Shown: positions 49,190 through 63,653 of the stretch, piece after piece
Position numbering within the stretch: the stretch's first letter is position 1
Layout: each line of letters starts with the position of its first letter
DNA from: Hormiphora californensis
Taxonomy: Eukaryota; Ctenophora; Tentaculata; Cydippida; Pleurobrachiidae
Direction of reading: 5' to 3'
NCBI GenBank assembly: GCA_020137815.1
Contig: CM035352.1
Span: forward strand, 8,424,416 to 8,488,415
Length of the DNA: 64,000 nucleotides
Program-made: the position numbers and the translations under genes
Notes under the pieces: generated by a model
Seen by the model: only the letters and a program-made list of their open reading frames with translations
The model's database searches: none
What the model was told of the DNA's origin: nothing

Positions 49190-52100
49190 GGACAGACATA
49201 CAGACAGACAGATAGAGAAGATGTACCTGGCTAACAAGTAGGATACCGTAGTTGCACTGAAGAAGGTCAGCATCCCAAGGTTTTCCTGTCTCAGGGTGAT
49301 CAAATATCCTCAACTTTACCAATTTATTTACCCTGAAACACACAGTTTTTTTATTTGTTTGTTTGTTTTATTATCAATTAGTTTGTTGAGTAATAAGGAT
49401 CGGTTTATTGTTTATTAGCCGCATAGTTGATGAGGGTAAAAATGGGGTTATCCTAATCAATCATGACCATCGAATGATCCACCAATTCTGTGTTATTTCT
49501 TTGAGATGACATTTTGATTAGTACATACTGCAAAATCATGACACGAAGTTAAAAAGATTAAATTATTATATTTACAAAACTTATCTTCTTTTCAGTTCAC
49601 ATGTGTCTAGCCTTTTATTAATCAGCGGTGGGCGTGTGGGAGAGTCTTGTTATGTTTTAGCCGGGAACTCGAACTTTAATTGTTCTTTAGTTGTGGGAAG
49701 TGTAGACACAGTGCCAGCTGCGACTCAAGATCGAACAAGGCAATGAGAGTCCAGGCTTTTATCTCGGATTAGTGCTATTTCGCTAGTATCTCTTCACATA
49801 TCAAGTAGGATTAGTACTATCAAGCTGAGGCTGAACTTTGTTCTTACAGTTGAATGAAACCATCGAAATATTAGTCTTGGGCCCACTCTGGCCCTGTCCT
49901 TCACTTGTATTCCTGGACTGTACCGATCTGAGTACCATCTGTCTCACCTTTCTCTTACGTGCCAAGATCACCAGAGGATTGATGGTGGAGTTGAGGGGTG
50001 ACCCAACGTAGAGAGAGAACCGCTCCACGGCTCCACACGAGGTGAACACATCATACATGTCCTCTAGATAAGCAGTGAATAGGATGGTATTGAAGAAGAG
50101 GTAGATAATTGAGATGAGAATGATGGTGATGGTGGCCCGTTTAATTACTGTCTGATCGTTTGAGAGCCTCCCCGCGCTACACAGGTATCCAAGGGAGATG
50201 GCAGTTGCTATGGTCACCGTTGTCAAGATCATAATCATTTCAATGAACATGATGGTCTGAAAATCGAAATAGTTTAGCAGCTCCGCAACTTCCACCTCAG
50301 TTAGTAGGCACAGTAATACCGTTATGAACTGGACTAGACTGAGAACTCCAAATGCAACCCATACGCCCTTCTTGGATATCTGATAGAATGGAAATCCGAT
50401 GGAAATTGTCCTGGTAACGCTAAGAAGACATGTGATCATAGCGGAGTTGCGGATCAGTAGAAATGATGTGAAATCAAAGTATTTTATATCGATAGCATCG
50501 TCCACCACGTAAACAATAATTGCCATAAGACACACTAGAGCATCAACGACGTTTAAACAATGAGTCAGTTTAGATGGAAGTCCTCTCTCCTTTAGGAGGA
50601 CATTGATGATAAGGGATAGGACGTTTGCGATGATCCCTAGACAACCTGATACCAATCCCACGAGTAAGAAGTTTGAGGTGAAGATGAATTCAATGATTTG
50701 GAGAGAGGTACCATTCGCAAAACATTCGGCTTCATCATGCTCATCGTCATACTCAGAGGTAGAGGACATGGGGAATTCTGTTGTAGCCTCCATAGTGGAA
50801 TATAACTAGGAAATATTGAAGATAAAAAACTCAATTTGTTCAGGTTAGCTTTTGAAGCAAAATAGGCAACAAAACTTGTTTACAGCTCTAATTTCTATAT
50901 AATATAGAAACAATTAGAGTTGAACGCGTCGGAGCGATATCATCAGGGAGTGATCGAACCGATAATTAGCGATCAAAACACCTTCACTTTGACCAAGATC
51001 AGGAGGCGATTAGACATCGAAAGTTATATCGAAACAGATCTTGTTATTTATGGTCTACTATAATAGCTGCAATTGAACTTGTCGTGTTCTAACGTCTAAC
51101 GCCGCGACAAAATTCGCCATCAGAAAGAAGTACTGCAGATATGTATAATATACCACATAGAACCATTTATTGCCAGCGGGTCAATGGGATTCGGGGGATT
51201 GAGAGGAGTCAATAGGGGGTGAGAGGAGTTTTTGGGCTCTCTAGTATAGAGCTCTCTTGTGGCCTACTGAAACAACCATATTGGCTCTCTAGTATACTAT
51301 AAAGTTCAGAACACGTACTGTGTGGAGACTGGTAGTAGAGGTAATAATTACTGGAGAATGGAGATACATTGTGGACAGAGAGGTCTCAGGAATTGGTAAA
51401 ATTCTGTAAGAGCATTGGTATGATTCTAAATAGCCAGGCCTACAACAAGATCCTTGAATTATTCAGTTGACTCTCTATTTTGGGTGATTGAAACTATGAT
51501 TTGACACTGAAAATGAGCCAGCCCAGCTAGCCGTCTAAATTGTTGTTATGTTCTAACCCTCCTTTACATTTGTAAACAGGGTCGAGCAAGGCAACTAATT
51601 TGGAGGTCCATTCAGGGAGCTTGCTTTTGTTTAGTCTCAATAATTCATAGCCTTAAGTATCGGACTCTGATGTCGGTGTCCCAATTACTCCCTGATTTAG
51701 ATACTCTAAATCAGAGTATCTAAATCAGGGGGTAAGGGACACCGACATATGCAGGAATAGCTATAGGGGTGAACGTTGTGAACCGCTCTAACCTATTAAT
51801 CATCAGCTATATCACGTACTAACAACAAGACTACTTAGTGCCGCTACTATACCGGTGGACTAGGGTTGTATGTCAGTACACCACGTACACACGTTTAGGA
51901 CGTGTGAGACTGTGTAGTAATGCCAGGCCTGAGACCATGTTATGTGTGTAAGCTAGAAAAGAGAAGCGTTTCTCAAGGAGCTTTTCAAACCAAACATCAG
52001 AATATTGAATTCAATGTTGCGAGAACCCATTTGGGATATCATAAGAAATTCCACTGAGAGGAAATCAACTCTCCATGCTATCCGATAAATTTAGGAATTT

Positions 52101-55100
52101 TGATTGAAATCCAGCACGAATTCTGTATCTTGAGCAGTAAATACTGAACAACTCAATAGTGGCTGGGAATTTGTTCACACGCTATGAGTTAATATCGCCT
52201 CAATTGGCACACGTGATAAGTCATATACAAAACCATACAGCACCCTCCGGCCTCCCCTCCCCCTAGCCTGTGTTATAAAAGGTGGACCAGAACAAATTAT
52301 ATAATGAATACAAAAACTCATCTTACCAAATACACATCTAAAAATGTGATTACTGGACACGAGCGTGCTCCCTTTTCTATCACCCATTAGTTCAGTATCA
52401 AATCATAACTTAGTTTTAATCGCCCAAAGTATATACCCAGGAATAAAGATATGACTGATAAACTTATTTAGTCTAGACTAAATATTAAAGCTACATTTAT
52501 GGGTTAACGTTGTTTTTCTTTTAAACGGCTCTAACCTATTATCAGCTATCACGTACTAACAACAAGACTACTTAGCGCCGCTACGATACCGGTGGACTAG
52601 GGTTGTATGTCAGTACAACATATTGCCAGAACTGAGACCATGTTATGTGTGTTAGGGGGACCACATACAGCACTGTACTGAAATTCGCACCGCCGTATGT
52701 GGTGCCTCTAACTTCAGTTCTCACTAGCACATACAACACTTTCGGTGCAAACTCCAGTACGCACTGCCGTATGTGGTGCCTCTTACGCGGCGTCATACAC
52801 ATTTTCATTTGGAATTTTCACTTGGAATTTTCATTTGAAAACCATCCATGCACATGCACGTGCAAGCTTCAAACACAAGTTAGAACCATGGGACCTTCAC
52901 TAAAGTGATCCTTGGATCAAAACAAATAAGTTAGTGAAGGTCCCGTGCTTCTAACTTGTGTTTGAAGCTTGCACGTGCATGCGCGTGGATGGTTTTCAAA
53001 TGAAAATTCCAAATAAAAATGTGTATGACGGACTGTTACTGATAAATATCGGTGGGACTATCAGTACACAATCTCACGTGAGCTTAGCTCAGAAAAGATC
53101 AGTACGGTGCTGTATGTGCTCTTCGTACTGAACTGAAAGGTCACGTGGGGGTCACGTGCGCGCACTAGCCAATGACAGACCTGCATCTCACAATACACAC
53201 ACACACCCACACCACAGCAACCAATAAGAGGCGCACGCACTCTCACTACGACAGAAAGGGCCACACCTAGAACAAGGGCGAGATTATCCGACATATCGAG
53301 AAAATATGTGCTGCAATCGGGAAAGATAAGAGAGAGATAAGTGGAGATAAACATAACAAGAGGGAGAAAAGGTAGTAGAGAGAGTTCGGTATTAGTGGGA
53401 GGAAGATATTTCACAAAAAATTACGCGTTTTTAGCTTGTTTTGAAGGTTTTTTATTGATTGTTCAGTAAGAGGCACCACATACACTCACTGTACTGAAGT
53501 TTCCACCGACAGTATGTGGTGCGACGTTACTGGAGTTCGCACCGGTGCTGTATGTGGTCCCCCTTAGCTAGAAAAGAGAAGCGTTTATCAAGGAACTATT
53601 CAAACCAAACATCAGAATATCGAATTCAATGTTGCGAGAATCCATGTGGGATATCATAAGAAATTCTACTGACGTCTGACAGGAAATCAACTTATTACTT
53701 TGCTATCCGATAAATTTAAGAATTTTGGTTTAAATGCACCAGGAATGCTGTATCTTGAGCTGTAAATACTAGCTGAACAACTCATCAATAGGTGGGTGGG
53801 AATTTATTCACACGCTAAGGGCATACGTGGCCTGGTCACACAACACGTTGCGGCACCATCCCCACTAGCCTTTGCAGTGTGATACACAGGGCAGGGTGGA
53901 CTATGACAAATTAGATCGCAAATACACATCTAAAAAGGGACACGAGCGTGCTCCCCTTGAAAAAAGGATGGAACTGTACAACAAACACTCTATTTCTATC
54001 ACCCATTAGCTCTCCCCATCTATATCTGTTGGGTTACCAGTAATTTAAGGACACGTGTACCGTGCTGCCACACCAACCCCAAGGACCCACCCCCCCCCCC
54101 GAACATGTACTATCCTGCCACATCAACCTACCAAACGAACCCCGACTGGGACCGAACCCGTGTGATTCGAGATGTCCTCCATTCTATAATATAGTCGCGT
54201 AGCAGAACTTAGTCATGTGACAAGAACCTAGCGACCAATCCACTCAGCTGATCCTAAAGTTGAGCCAATAAGCGTGCAGGTTGTGGATATAGCGAGGATC
54301 TGAAGCAGGTATAGACGTTTTGCCAGCACCGGCCTTTATTATGTAGATGAATTGCACCAGAACTGTGCAGTTCCAAGCTGTAAAGAGTGCTAAACGGTCG
54401 GAAACAATAAAGACAGGTCATGGGTTTTAATGAGTAGTGCAGAATAGAAACTTGCAGACAGCTCTCAATCACCTAATTAGACAGTGCCTGAAATAACCTA
54501 ATTACACTCATCTGACCCCACAAGAATTTGACTTTGAAACACTCGACTAAGAAGAAAAGCAATGATACTAACTTTACTTTAGGATTGGACTACTACTATA
54601 GTATTACGAACGACTATATGTATAATCACAGCTGCTTAATGGTACTAACGACTTTAATCTTTGTATCACAGCTGTCTAGAACCGTGGTGATGGAGTTTAG
54701 ATCACGTGCTATTTATTATCGTTCCTAATCGTGAATAATCGGGGGGGGGGCACTATGTTGTTATTTAACTAAATGGGGGGGGGGGGGGCACTATGTTGCT
54801 ATTTAACTAAATGGGGGGGGGGGGCACTATGTTGCTATTTAACTAAATGGGGGGGGGGGGGCACTATGTTGTTATTTAACTAAATGGGGGGGGGGGGGGG
54901 GCACTATGTTGTTATTTAACTAAATGGGGGGGGGGGGGGCACTATGTTGCTATTTAACTAAATGGGGGGGGGGGGCACTATGTTGCTATTTAACTAAATG
55001 GGGGGGGGGGGGGGCACTATGTTGTTATTTAACTAAATGGGGGGGGGGGGGGGGGGGCACTATGTTGCTATTTAACTAAATGGGGGGGGGGCACTATGTT

Positions 55101-57725
55101 GTTATTTAACTAAATGGGGGGGGGGGCACTATGTTGCTATTTAACTAAATGGGGGGGGGGCACTATGTTGCTATTTAACTAAATGGGGGGGGGGGGGCAC
55201 TATGTTGCTATTTAACTAAATGGGGGGGGGGGCACTATGTTGCTATTTAACTAAATGGGGGGGGGGGGGCACTATGTTGCTATTTAACTAAATGGGGGGG
55301 GGGGGCACTATGTTGCTATTTAACTAAATGGGGGGGGGGGGGCACTATGTTGCTATTTAACTAAATGGGGGGGGGGGGGGGCACTATGTTGCTATTTAAC
55401 TAAATGGGGGGGGGGGGGCACTATGTTGCTATTTAACTAAATGGGGGGGGGGGGCACTATGTTGCTATTTAACTAAATGGGGGGGGGGGGGCACTATGTT
55501 GCTATTTAACTAAATGGGGGGGGGGGGGCACTATGTTGCTATTTAACTAAATGGGGGGGGGGGGCACTATGTTGCTATTTAACTAAATGGGGGGGGGGGG
55601 GGCACTATGTTGCTATTTAACTAAATGGGGGGGGGGCACTATGTTGCTATTTAACTAAATGGGGGGGGGGGCACTATGTTGCTATTTAACTAAATGGGGG
55701 GGGGGGGGCACTATGTTGCTATTTAACTAAATGGGGGGGGGGGGCACTATGTTGCTATTTAACTAAATGGGGGGGGGGGGGCACTATGTTGCTATTTAAC
55801 TAAATGGGGGGGGGGGGGCACTATGTTGCTATTTAACTAAATGGGGGGGGGGGGCACTATGTTGCTATTTAACTAAATGGGGGGGGGGCACTATGTTGCT
55901 ATTTAACTAAATGGGGGGGGGGGGGGGCACTATGTTGCTATTTAACTAAATGGGGGGGGGGGGGCACTATGTTGCTATTTAACTAAATGGGGGGGGGGGG
56001 GGCACTATGTTGCTATTTAACTAAATGGGGGGGGGGGGGGGGGCACTATGTTGCTATTTAACTAAATGGGGGGGGGGGGGGCACTATGTTGCTATTTAAC
56101 TAAATGGGGGGGGGGGGGGGCACTATGTTGCTATTTAACTAAATGGGGGGGGGGGGGGGGCACTATGTTGCTATTTAACTAAATGGGGGGGGGGGGGCAC
56201 TATGTTGCTATTTAACTAAATGGGGGGGGGGGGGGGCACTATGTTGCTATTTAACTAAATGGGGGGGGGGGGGCACTATGTTGCTATTTAACTAAATGGG
56301 GGGGGGGGGGCACTATGTTGCTATTTAACTAAATGGGGGGGGGGGGGCACTATGTTGCTATTTAACTAAATGGGGGGGGGGGGGCACTATGTTGCTATTT
56401 AACTAAATGGGGGGGGGGGCACTATGTTGCTATTTAACTAAATGGGGGGGGGCACTATGTTGCTATTTAACTAAATGGGGGGGGGGGGGGGTCCGGCACT
56501 GAATGAGAGCTCTACAGCATGTGATTATTATTACCTTTGTCTATGACAAATTTACTATTACAGTCGGACCCCGATTTACCGGGATGCTCGGGGGAAAGGG
56601 TTTTGCCCGGTAAATCGGGGTGCCCGGTATATCGGGGTCAAACACTGTTAATTTCCTATTTTGGGGGAAGATTATCCTCCCGGTAAATCGGGGTTCCGGT
56701 AAATCGGGGCCCGGTAAATCGGGGTCCGACTGTACTATCATCATCAAGAAAATGAAGATAATTAGTTATTAAATACCACAGGCCGGATGCCCATATACAT
56801 AATATGTTATATCGTACGATGTAAAAGGGAAGGGATAAATATTTTATAATACCGGGGGTGGGGCATTTTTCCCTCGTCTTACGTCTACCAACTAAAATAT
56901 TAAATTCCTATAAGGGAGCAACCACAGCTGCCAAGATAATTGTCCTCGGCATATATGGAATGACCCAAGAAGCTGAGCTTGAAGAAAGAGGTTGTTCTCA
57001 CAATCATTAGTAATGCATGCTCTCATGGGCTATGAGGTCTTGTGGTGGCCACCGGTGGGTACTTATGCCATCCTATTTAAATAGTGCAGACTAGAGTTGT
57101 ACTGCTAGAGTTGAACTGCCCCAGTCGATAACTCTGGTGGACGAGAAATAATAGTAGGTAGTCATAGTGGCCACGGATGAATTATTGAGAGAAAGGCAAA
57201 ATGTCCATAGTGAAAAAAGCAAAACCAAATTAAGGTCACTACCTTTGTGACACAAATTGTCAGCGCAATGCCTGACCACTCTTCTCCCGAATCTCAATGA
57301 TTGGACGTGGTCGGAGAACAATATAATTATATTACTTATAGTGTTATACTGCTGTAATATTAACAGTAATAACAGTAAATGTAATATTTACAATTATGCT
57401 ACAACGTATAAGAAAAACACTTACATCCACTGTATTTCTTTGTCAGTATCGGTTGTAGAGATGCCCAGTAAAACACACATTCCTTTCCCAATTGATCCTG
57501 TCGTCCGGTCACCCACTGAAACATAAAGGGTGGTTATCCGGGCAGTTTTGGGGTGTATCTCGATCTGTAATCTGCAGACTATGGTTATTTCGAGAAGAGC
57601 TGTGACGAAAACTGAAAACTGAAAACCAACAGCTAATATTATTATTCATGTCTGAGTTGAAATCAAGTTACAACTTACATACCAGTGACAGATGCTTTGG
57701 TGACCTTTTGAACTATCGCCCTCAT
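48031..57725 (-). CDS. DTD1: D-aminoacyl-tRNA deacylase 1 with a duplicated exon
   Basis: Exons in transcript order: 57725-57683, 57515-57425, 49332-49227, then either 48969-48831 (A) or 48586-48445 (B), then 48266-48031. With exon A the phases close to 615 nt, 204 aa (human DTD1 209). The start MRAIVQKVTKASVTVGDRTT, SIGKGMCVLLGIS, the SQ-FTLQ catalytic motif across the exon 3/4 junction, NKPDFH and FGAFMQVHIQNDGPVTI (NxPVT-type motif) identify DTD. DTD removes D-amino acids mischarged on tRNA, a proofreading step in the cytosol. The tail is Lys/Glu-rich (repeated GEKKKE), as in animal DTD1. Intron 2 is about 8 kb and contains an intronless receptor gene, a Harbinger-like element and the poly-G minisatellite. 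Exons A and B both encode the FTLQ...NSESLVQ block; see the findings. Confidence 0.9.
48445..48586 (-). CDS. DTD1: Alternative copy (B) of DTD1 exon 4
   Basis: 142 bp with its own acceptor (CCTCCTCAG) and donor (GTTTGT). It encodes FTLQCVLNKGTRPDFHSAMK...PNSESLVQ, parallel to exon A at 48831-48969 (FTLQCVLKGNKPDFHGAMK...). Both have length 1 mod 3, so either alone keeps the frame while both together break it. No stop codon interrupts it. Confidence 0.75.
48986..49218. repeat. (GA)n and (GACA)n microsatellites in DTD1 intron 3
   Basis: About 100 bp of GA followed by about 135 bp of GACA/GATA tetranucleotides. They produce long artefactual SLSLSL and SVCLSVCL frames on the minus strand. Confidence 0.95.
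49801..50793 (-). CDS. Intronless seven-transmembrane receptor nested in DTD1 intron 2
   Basis: A 330-aa single-exon frame with an acidic, glycosylatable N-terminus (FANGTS) and seven hydrophobic segments. These are approximately 40-62, 73-95, 105-130, 145-165, 180-202, 218-240 and 255-275. Class A rhodopsin features are weak but present: GIIANVLSL in TM1, the TM3 end SVTRTISIG where DRY is expected (TRT instead), and a TM7 motif NSTINPLVILARKRK in place of NPxxY. The short basic tail is Ser/Thr-rich. It is a plasma-membrane receptor; the ligand and subfamily cannot be told. The gene lies within the 8-kb intron of DTD1 on the same strand, and lack of introns suggests retroposition or the usual intronless GPCR state. 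The start MEATTEFPMSS is the first ATG of the frame. Confidence 0.8.
   Translation of the reverse strand: MEATTEFPMSSTSEYDDEHDEAECFANGTSLQIIEFIFTSNFLLVGLVSGCLGIIANVLSLIINVLLKERGLPSKLTHCLNVVDALVCLMAIIVYVVDDAIDIKYFDFTSFLLIRNSAMITCLLSVTRTISIGFPFYQISKKGVWVAFGVLSLVQFITVLLCLLTEVEVAELLNYFDFQTIMFIEMIMILTTVTIATAISLGYLCSAGRLSNDQTVIKRATITIILISIIYLFFNTILFTAYLEDMYDVFTSCGAVERFSLYVGSPLNSTINPLVILARKRKVRQMVLRSVQSRNTSEGQGQSGPKTNISMVSFNCKNKVQPQLDSTNPT
51670..51747. mobile_element. 78-bp near-perfect hairpin MITE
   Basis: TGTCGGTGTCCC(A)ATTACTCC and its complement GGGGTAAGGGACACCGACA flank CTGATTTAGATACTC / GAGTATCTAAATCAG. No clear target duplication is seen. Confidence 0.65.
51774..52400. repeat. Dispersed repeat, copy 1 (unoccupied)
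   Basis: Shares long blocks with 52505-53990: CGCTCTAACCTATTA, CACGTACTAACAACAAGACT, ACCGGTGGACTAGGGTTGTA, GAGAAGCGTTTCTCAAGGA and GACACGAGCGTGCTCCC. At about 51949 it reads GTGTGTAAGCTAG, the empty site for the element inserted in copy 2. Confidence 0.8.
52505..53990. repeat. Dispersed repeat, copy 2 (interrupted)
   Basis: Same unit as 51774-52400, about 85-90% similar and in the same orientation, split by the 52655-53563 insertion. The remainder up to 54741 shows only a short C-run and no supported gene. Confidence 0.8.
52655..53563. mobile_element. Harbinger-like MITE, 909 bp, TTA target duplication
   Basis: Ends GGGGGACCACATACAGCAC and GTGCTGTATGTGGTCCCCC are flanked by TTA (52652-52654, 53564-53566). 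A 3-bp TTA/TAA duplication and G-rich ends fit PIF/Harbinger. The arms pair over about 260 bp, but the right arm is interrupted at about 53038-53475 by unrelated DNA with a 117-codon frame of no known family. Four internal CCGTATGTGGTGCCTCT-type copies repeat the terminal motif. Confidence 0.8.
54742..56491 (+). repeat. Poly-G minisatellite, about 46 units
   Basis: Each unit is a run of 8-19 G followed by the constant 24-mer CACTATGTTG(C/T) TATTTAACTAAAT. The constant part is almost invariant (only a C/T difference, the T form concentrated in early units) while the G-run length changes from unit to unit. It lies in DTD1 intron 2; on the transcribed strand the pre-mRNA would carry poly-C. Confidence 0.95.
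56561..56732. mobile_element. pogo/Tc1-like MITE, 172 bp, TA target
   Basis: Ends CAGTCGGACCCCGATTTACC and GGTAAATCGGGGTCCGACTG are flanked by TA on both sides. The interior has repeated CCCGGTAAATCGGGG units. CAGT...ACTG ends with a TA duplication are typical of Tc1/mariner/pogo non-autonomous elements. Confidence 0.8.
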
Positions 57726-57805
57726 ACTAGCCCCGCTACAATGGGGAATTATTAATGAACAGGTATGATCAGTTTTAGCAATCCTTCAAATACATACTGG
57801 TACCC

Positions 57806-58066
57806 AAAGATAGGGTAGGGTAACGTAGGGTAGGTTACTAGGTAGGATAGGGTAGGGTAGGGTAGGGTAGGTTACTAGGTAGGATAGGGTAGGGTAGGGT
57901 AGGGTAGCTGTAGGGTAGGGTAGGGTAGAGTAGAGTAGGGTAGCTGTAGGGTAGGGTAGGGTAGGGTATATAGGGTAGGGTAGGGTAGGTTACTAGAGTA
58001 TTAGGTAGGGTAGAGTAGGGTAGGGACAGGGTAGGGTAGGGTACTAGCCACTAGGTAGGGTAGGGT
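57806..58066 (+). repeat. Telomere-like (TAGGG)n tract
   Basis: About 45 copies of the pentamer GGGTA with interruptions (GTTACTAG, GCTGTAG) immediately upstream of the DTD1 start on the minus strand. Related to but not identical with the TTAGGG telomere repeat. Confidence 0.85.
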
Positions 58067-58175
58067 CTAGCAAGAGATAAATGTATACAGCAAATATTCA
58101 TACTGTAAAATGAATTAAATGGAAATTTAACAGTTAGAAAACATATAATAATTCGTCCTGCAGTCCACCAAACAT

Positions 58176-58234
58176 TTGGTAACGAAATAACCCCTCCCTT
58201 GCCAGCGCGCGAAGAGGGGTTATTTCGTAACCAA
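58176..58234. mobile_element. 59-bp Mutator-like MITE
   Basis: TTGGTAACGAAATAACCCCT and AGGGGTTATTTCGTAACCAA form a near-perfect hairpin around TTGCCAGCGCGCGA. Same family as 59128-59199 and 16191-16228. The flanking duplication is imperfect (AAACAT shared). Confidence 0.75.
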
Positions 58235-58433
58235 ACATAAACAAATATTACTGATAAAACTCCCTGTGTAATTTGACACTGAACAGAAAGAGAGGTCAAC
58301 CAAAGTCTGTTCACAGGTCCAGGGTTAACAATGGGAACTGCAAGTACAAGATATCACAACGATCCTTGGTTACCATGACAACTGTTTTTCAGAATCTTGG
58401 TTGCCATAGCAACTGTACTTCAGCAACTGTTCT

Positions 58434-62044
<3,611 letters not shown>

Positions 62045-62185
62045 CGTAAAGTTGTAGGGAAGCTGGGTTTATTTGAGCTGGCAAGGGCGACTGATGTTTT
62101 CAACGCATGATGTCTTGAGGGTAAAGGTTGTTGTTAGATGTTGAACAAATGCTGTCAGACGGCACCGACTACGTCTTTTGAGTTC

Positions 62186-62260
62186 CTGTCTGGCGCCGTA
62201 CCCCAATCTGTGCACTCTGGCATTCGCACAGCACTTTTTTGGGTCGGCGCCGCCAGACAG
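62186..62260. mobile_element. 75-bp MITE (CTGTCTGGCG family), copy 2
   Basis: Begins CTGTCTGGCGCCGTA and ends CGGCGCCGCCAGACAG, upstream of CDK8 on the minus strand. Same termini as 20563-20633, unrelated interior. Confidence 0.65.
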
Positions 62261-62537
62261 AATTCAGATGGCTGGTGATATTGATTAAAAACAATAAATT
62301 CATTGGCGAAAGTTTAAAAAGATGGCACATAAAAATAACAAAAATCATACCTTGATATACAAAAAAGCAACATCCATCACATCTCACACAGTTCAAAAAA
62401 TCTCAAATTCCTGTCTTTCGCACACTCCTAGGTTAACCAGTTCATGTATTGAACAAGGGTCAAGGCAGTTTACTTGGTTTACCCGTTAATGCGTTCAAGT
62501 TTACTTGGCTGGCTTCCAGTTTATTTACTGACTTCCT

Positions 62538-63020
62538 TTACTTTTGTTCTAGTTCCATAAGAACACCACCACAGTCCTTGGGATGAAGGAACATGACGGG
62601 TTTACCGTGAGCTCCAATCTTGGTCTCCGCCGATAAAGTCCTAATTCCCTTCTCCTTAACATCCCTCACCGCTGCCTCAATATCATCTACCTCTATACAA
62701 ACATGATGAATTCCCCCGTTCTTGTTCTTAGCAAGGAACCCAGCGATGGGACTACCCTCCCCTAGTGGGTGAAGCAGTTCTATTTTAGTGTTGGGCAGGT
62801 TCACAAACACTACCGTGACACCGTGATCGGGGAGATCCTCAGGTTCAGAGACTGCCGCACCAAGCACATCCCGGTAGAATGAGATAGAGGCAGGGAGGTC
62901 TGGTACTGCGATGGCAGTGTGGTTTAGGATACCCAGATTCCACGGAGTGGAGGAGAAGGCACGGGAGGTGGTGGGGATCAGTCCCCGGCGACAAAGTATT
63001 CTGCCAATTAGGGACAACAT
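62538..63020 (-). CDS. MCEE: Methylmalonyl-CoA epimerase, mitochondrial
   Basis: A single-exon 160-aa protein. Residues 1-25 (MLSLIGRILCRRGLIPTTSRAFSS) are a mitochondrial targeting peptide. The rest is one vicinal-oxygen-chelate fold with its metal ligands: His in LNHTAIAVPD, His in GGIHHVCIEVDD and Glu in VLMELEQK. ELLHPLGEGSPIAGFLAKN and GKPVMFLHPKDCGG are family-typical. It interconverts (2R)- and (2S)-methylmalonyl-CoA in propionate breakdown, upstream of B12-dependent mutase. It lies about 0.5 kb upstream of CDK8 on the same strand. Length and start agree with animal MCEE (about 176 aa). Confidence 0.94.
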   Translation of the reverse strand: MLSLIGRILCRRGLIPTTSRAFSSTPWNLGILNHTAIAVPDLPASISFYRDVLGAAVSEPEDLPDHGVTVVFVNLPNTKIELLHPLGEGSPIAGFLAKNKNGGIHHVCIEVDDIEAAVRDVKEKGIRTLSAETKIGAHGKPVMFLHPKDCGGVLMELEQK

Positions 63021-63653
63021 GATAACTAAGGGGGTGATGTTGGTTGTAACTTATTTCAGGAGGACTAGAAAGAGGCGGAGGTGGACTATAAGGAGGGGCC
63101 AGGGGAGGATTTCAGGAGGATCAGGGTGGTGGAATTGGAAGGGTCAAGGGCGGGTGGGGTGTATATATAAAGGGGCTAGGGGGACTAAACAAGGTAGATA
63201 TTCAGGGGGACTAAACAAGGGAGAGGTTCAGGGTTTTATGAGGGTTTTTTGACCAATAAAACACGATCATTTGTGTAGGTTAATGCTATGCAGTCAATGA
63301 CTAAAATGTGGTACTTTTTATACAGGGGAAAGTATGATACACATGTTTAAATATAAAAACATGCTAAACACTCTCTGATTCCAAACACACACGTTAAAAT
63401 CTTGCTGAAATATATCGCCATCCTCCTATAATACAATTATTGTTTGTGCATGTTTCCTCTTACACTGTAAGTTACAGTAACCCATGGCAGGTGTACCGTG
63501 GGCAACTGATACAAAATTCCTCAATATTATTGTAAAATCAACTGCCAGCTGCTGAGTTTTAAGTCCCTATCAAATTACACAGCTCGGTGAGTAGAAACCC
63601 TGTGTGTTTTATATTAAACCCAAATAAGACTCACTACTATAATGAGTTTTGAT
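63021..63653. other. Short intergenic region between CEP104 and MCEE
   Basis: Contains the presumed MCEE promoter and the CEP104 3' end. It is G-rich near 63060-63240 and AT-rich beyond. No other feature. Confidence 0.4.

Noticed and set aside
48745-49343. Long SLSLSL / SVCLSVCL frames
   Set aside because: Translations of (GA)n and (GACA)n microsatellites joined to real DTD1 exons.
53061-53414. 117-codon minus-strand frame inside the Harbinger-like element
   Set aside because: No similarity to Harbinger transposase or Myb-like protein; hydrophobic composition arises from GA-rich antisense.
54742-56491. Possible CRISPR-like array
   Set aside because: Repeats are directly tandem with only G-run variation and no unique spacers; the host is a eukaryotic nuclear genome.
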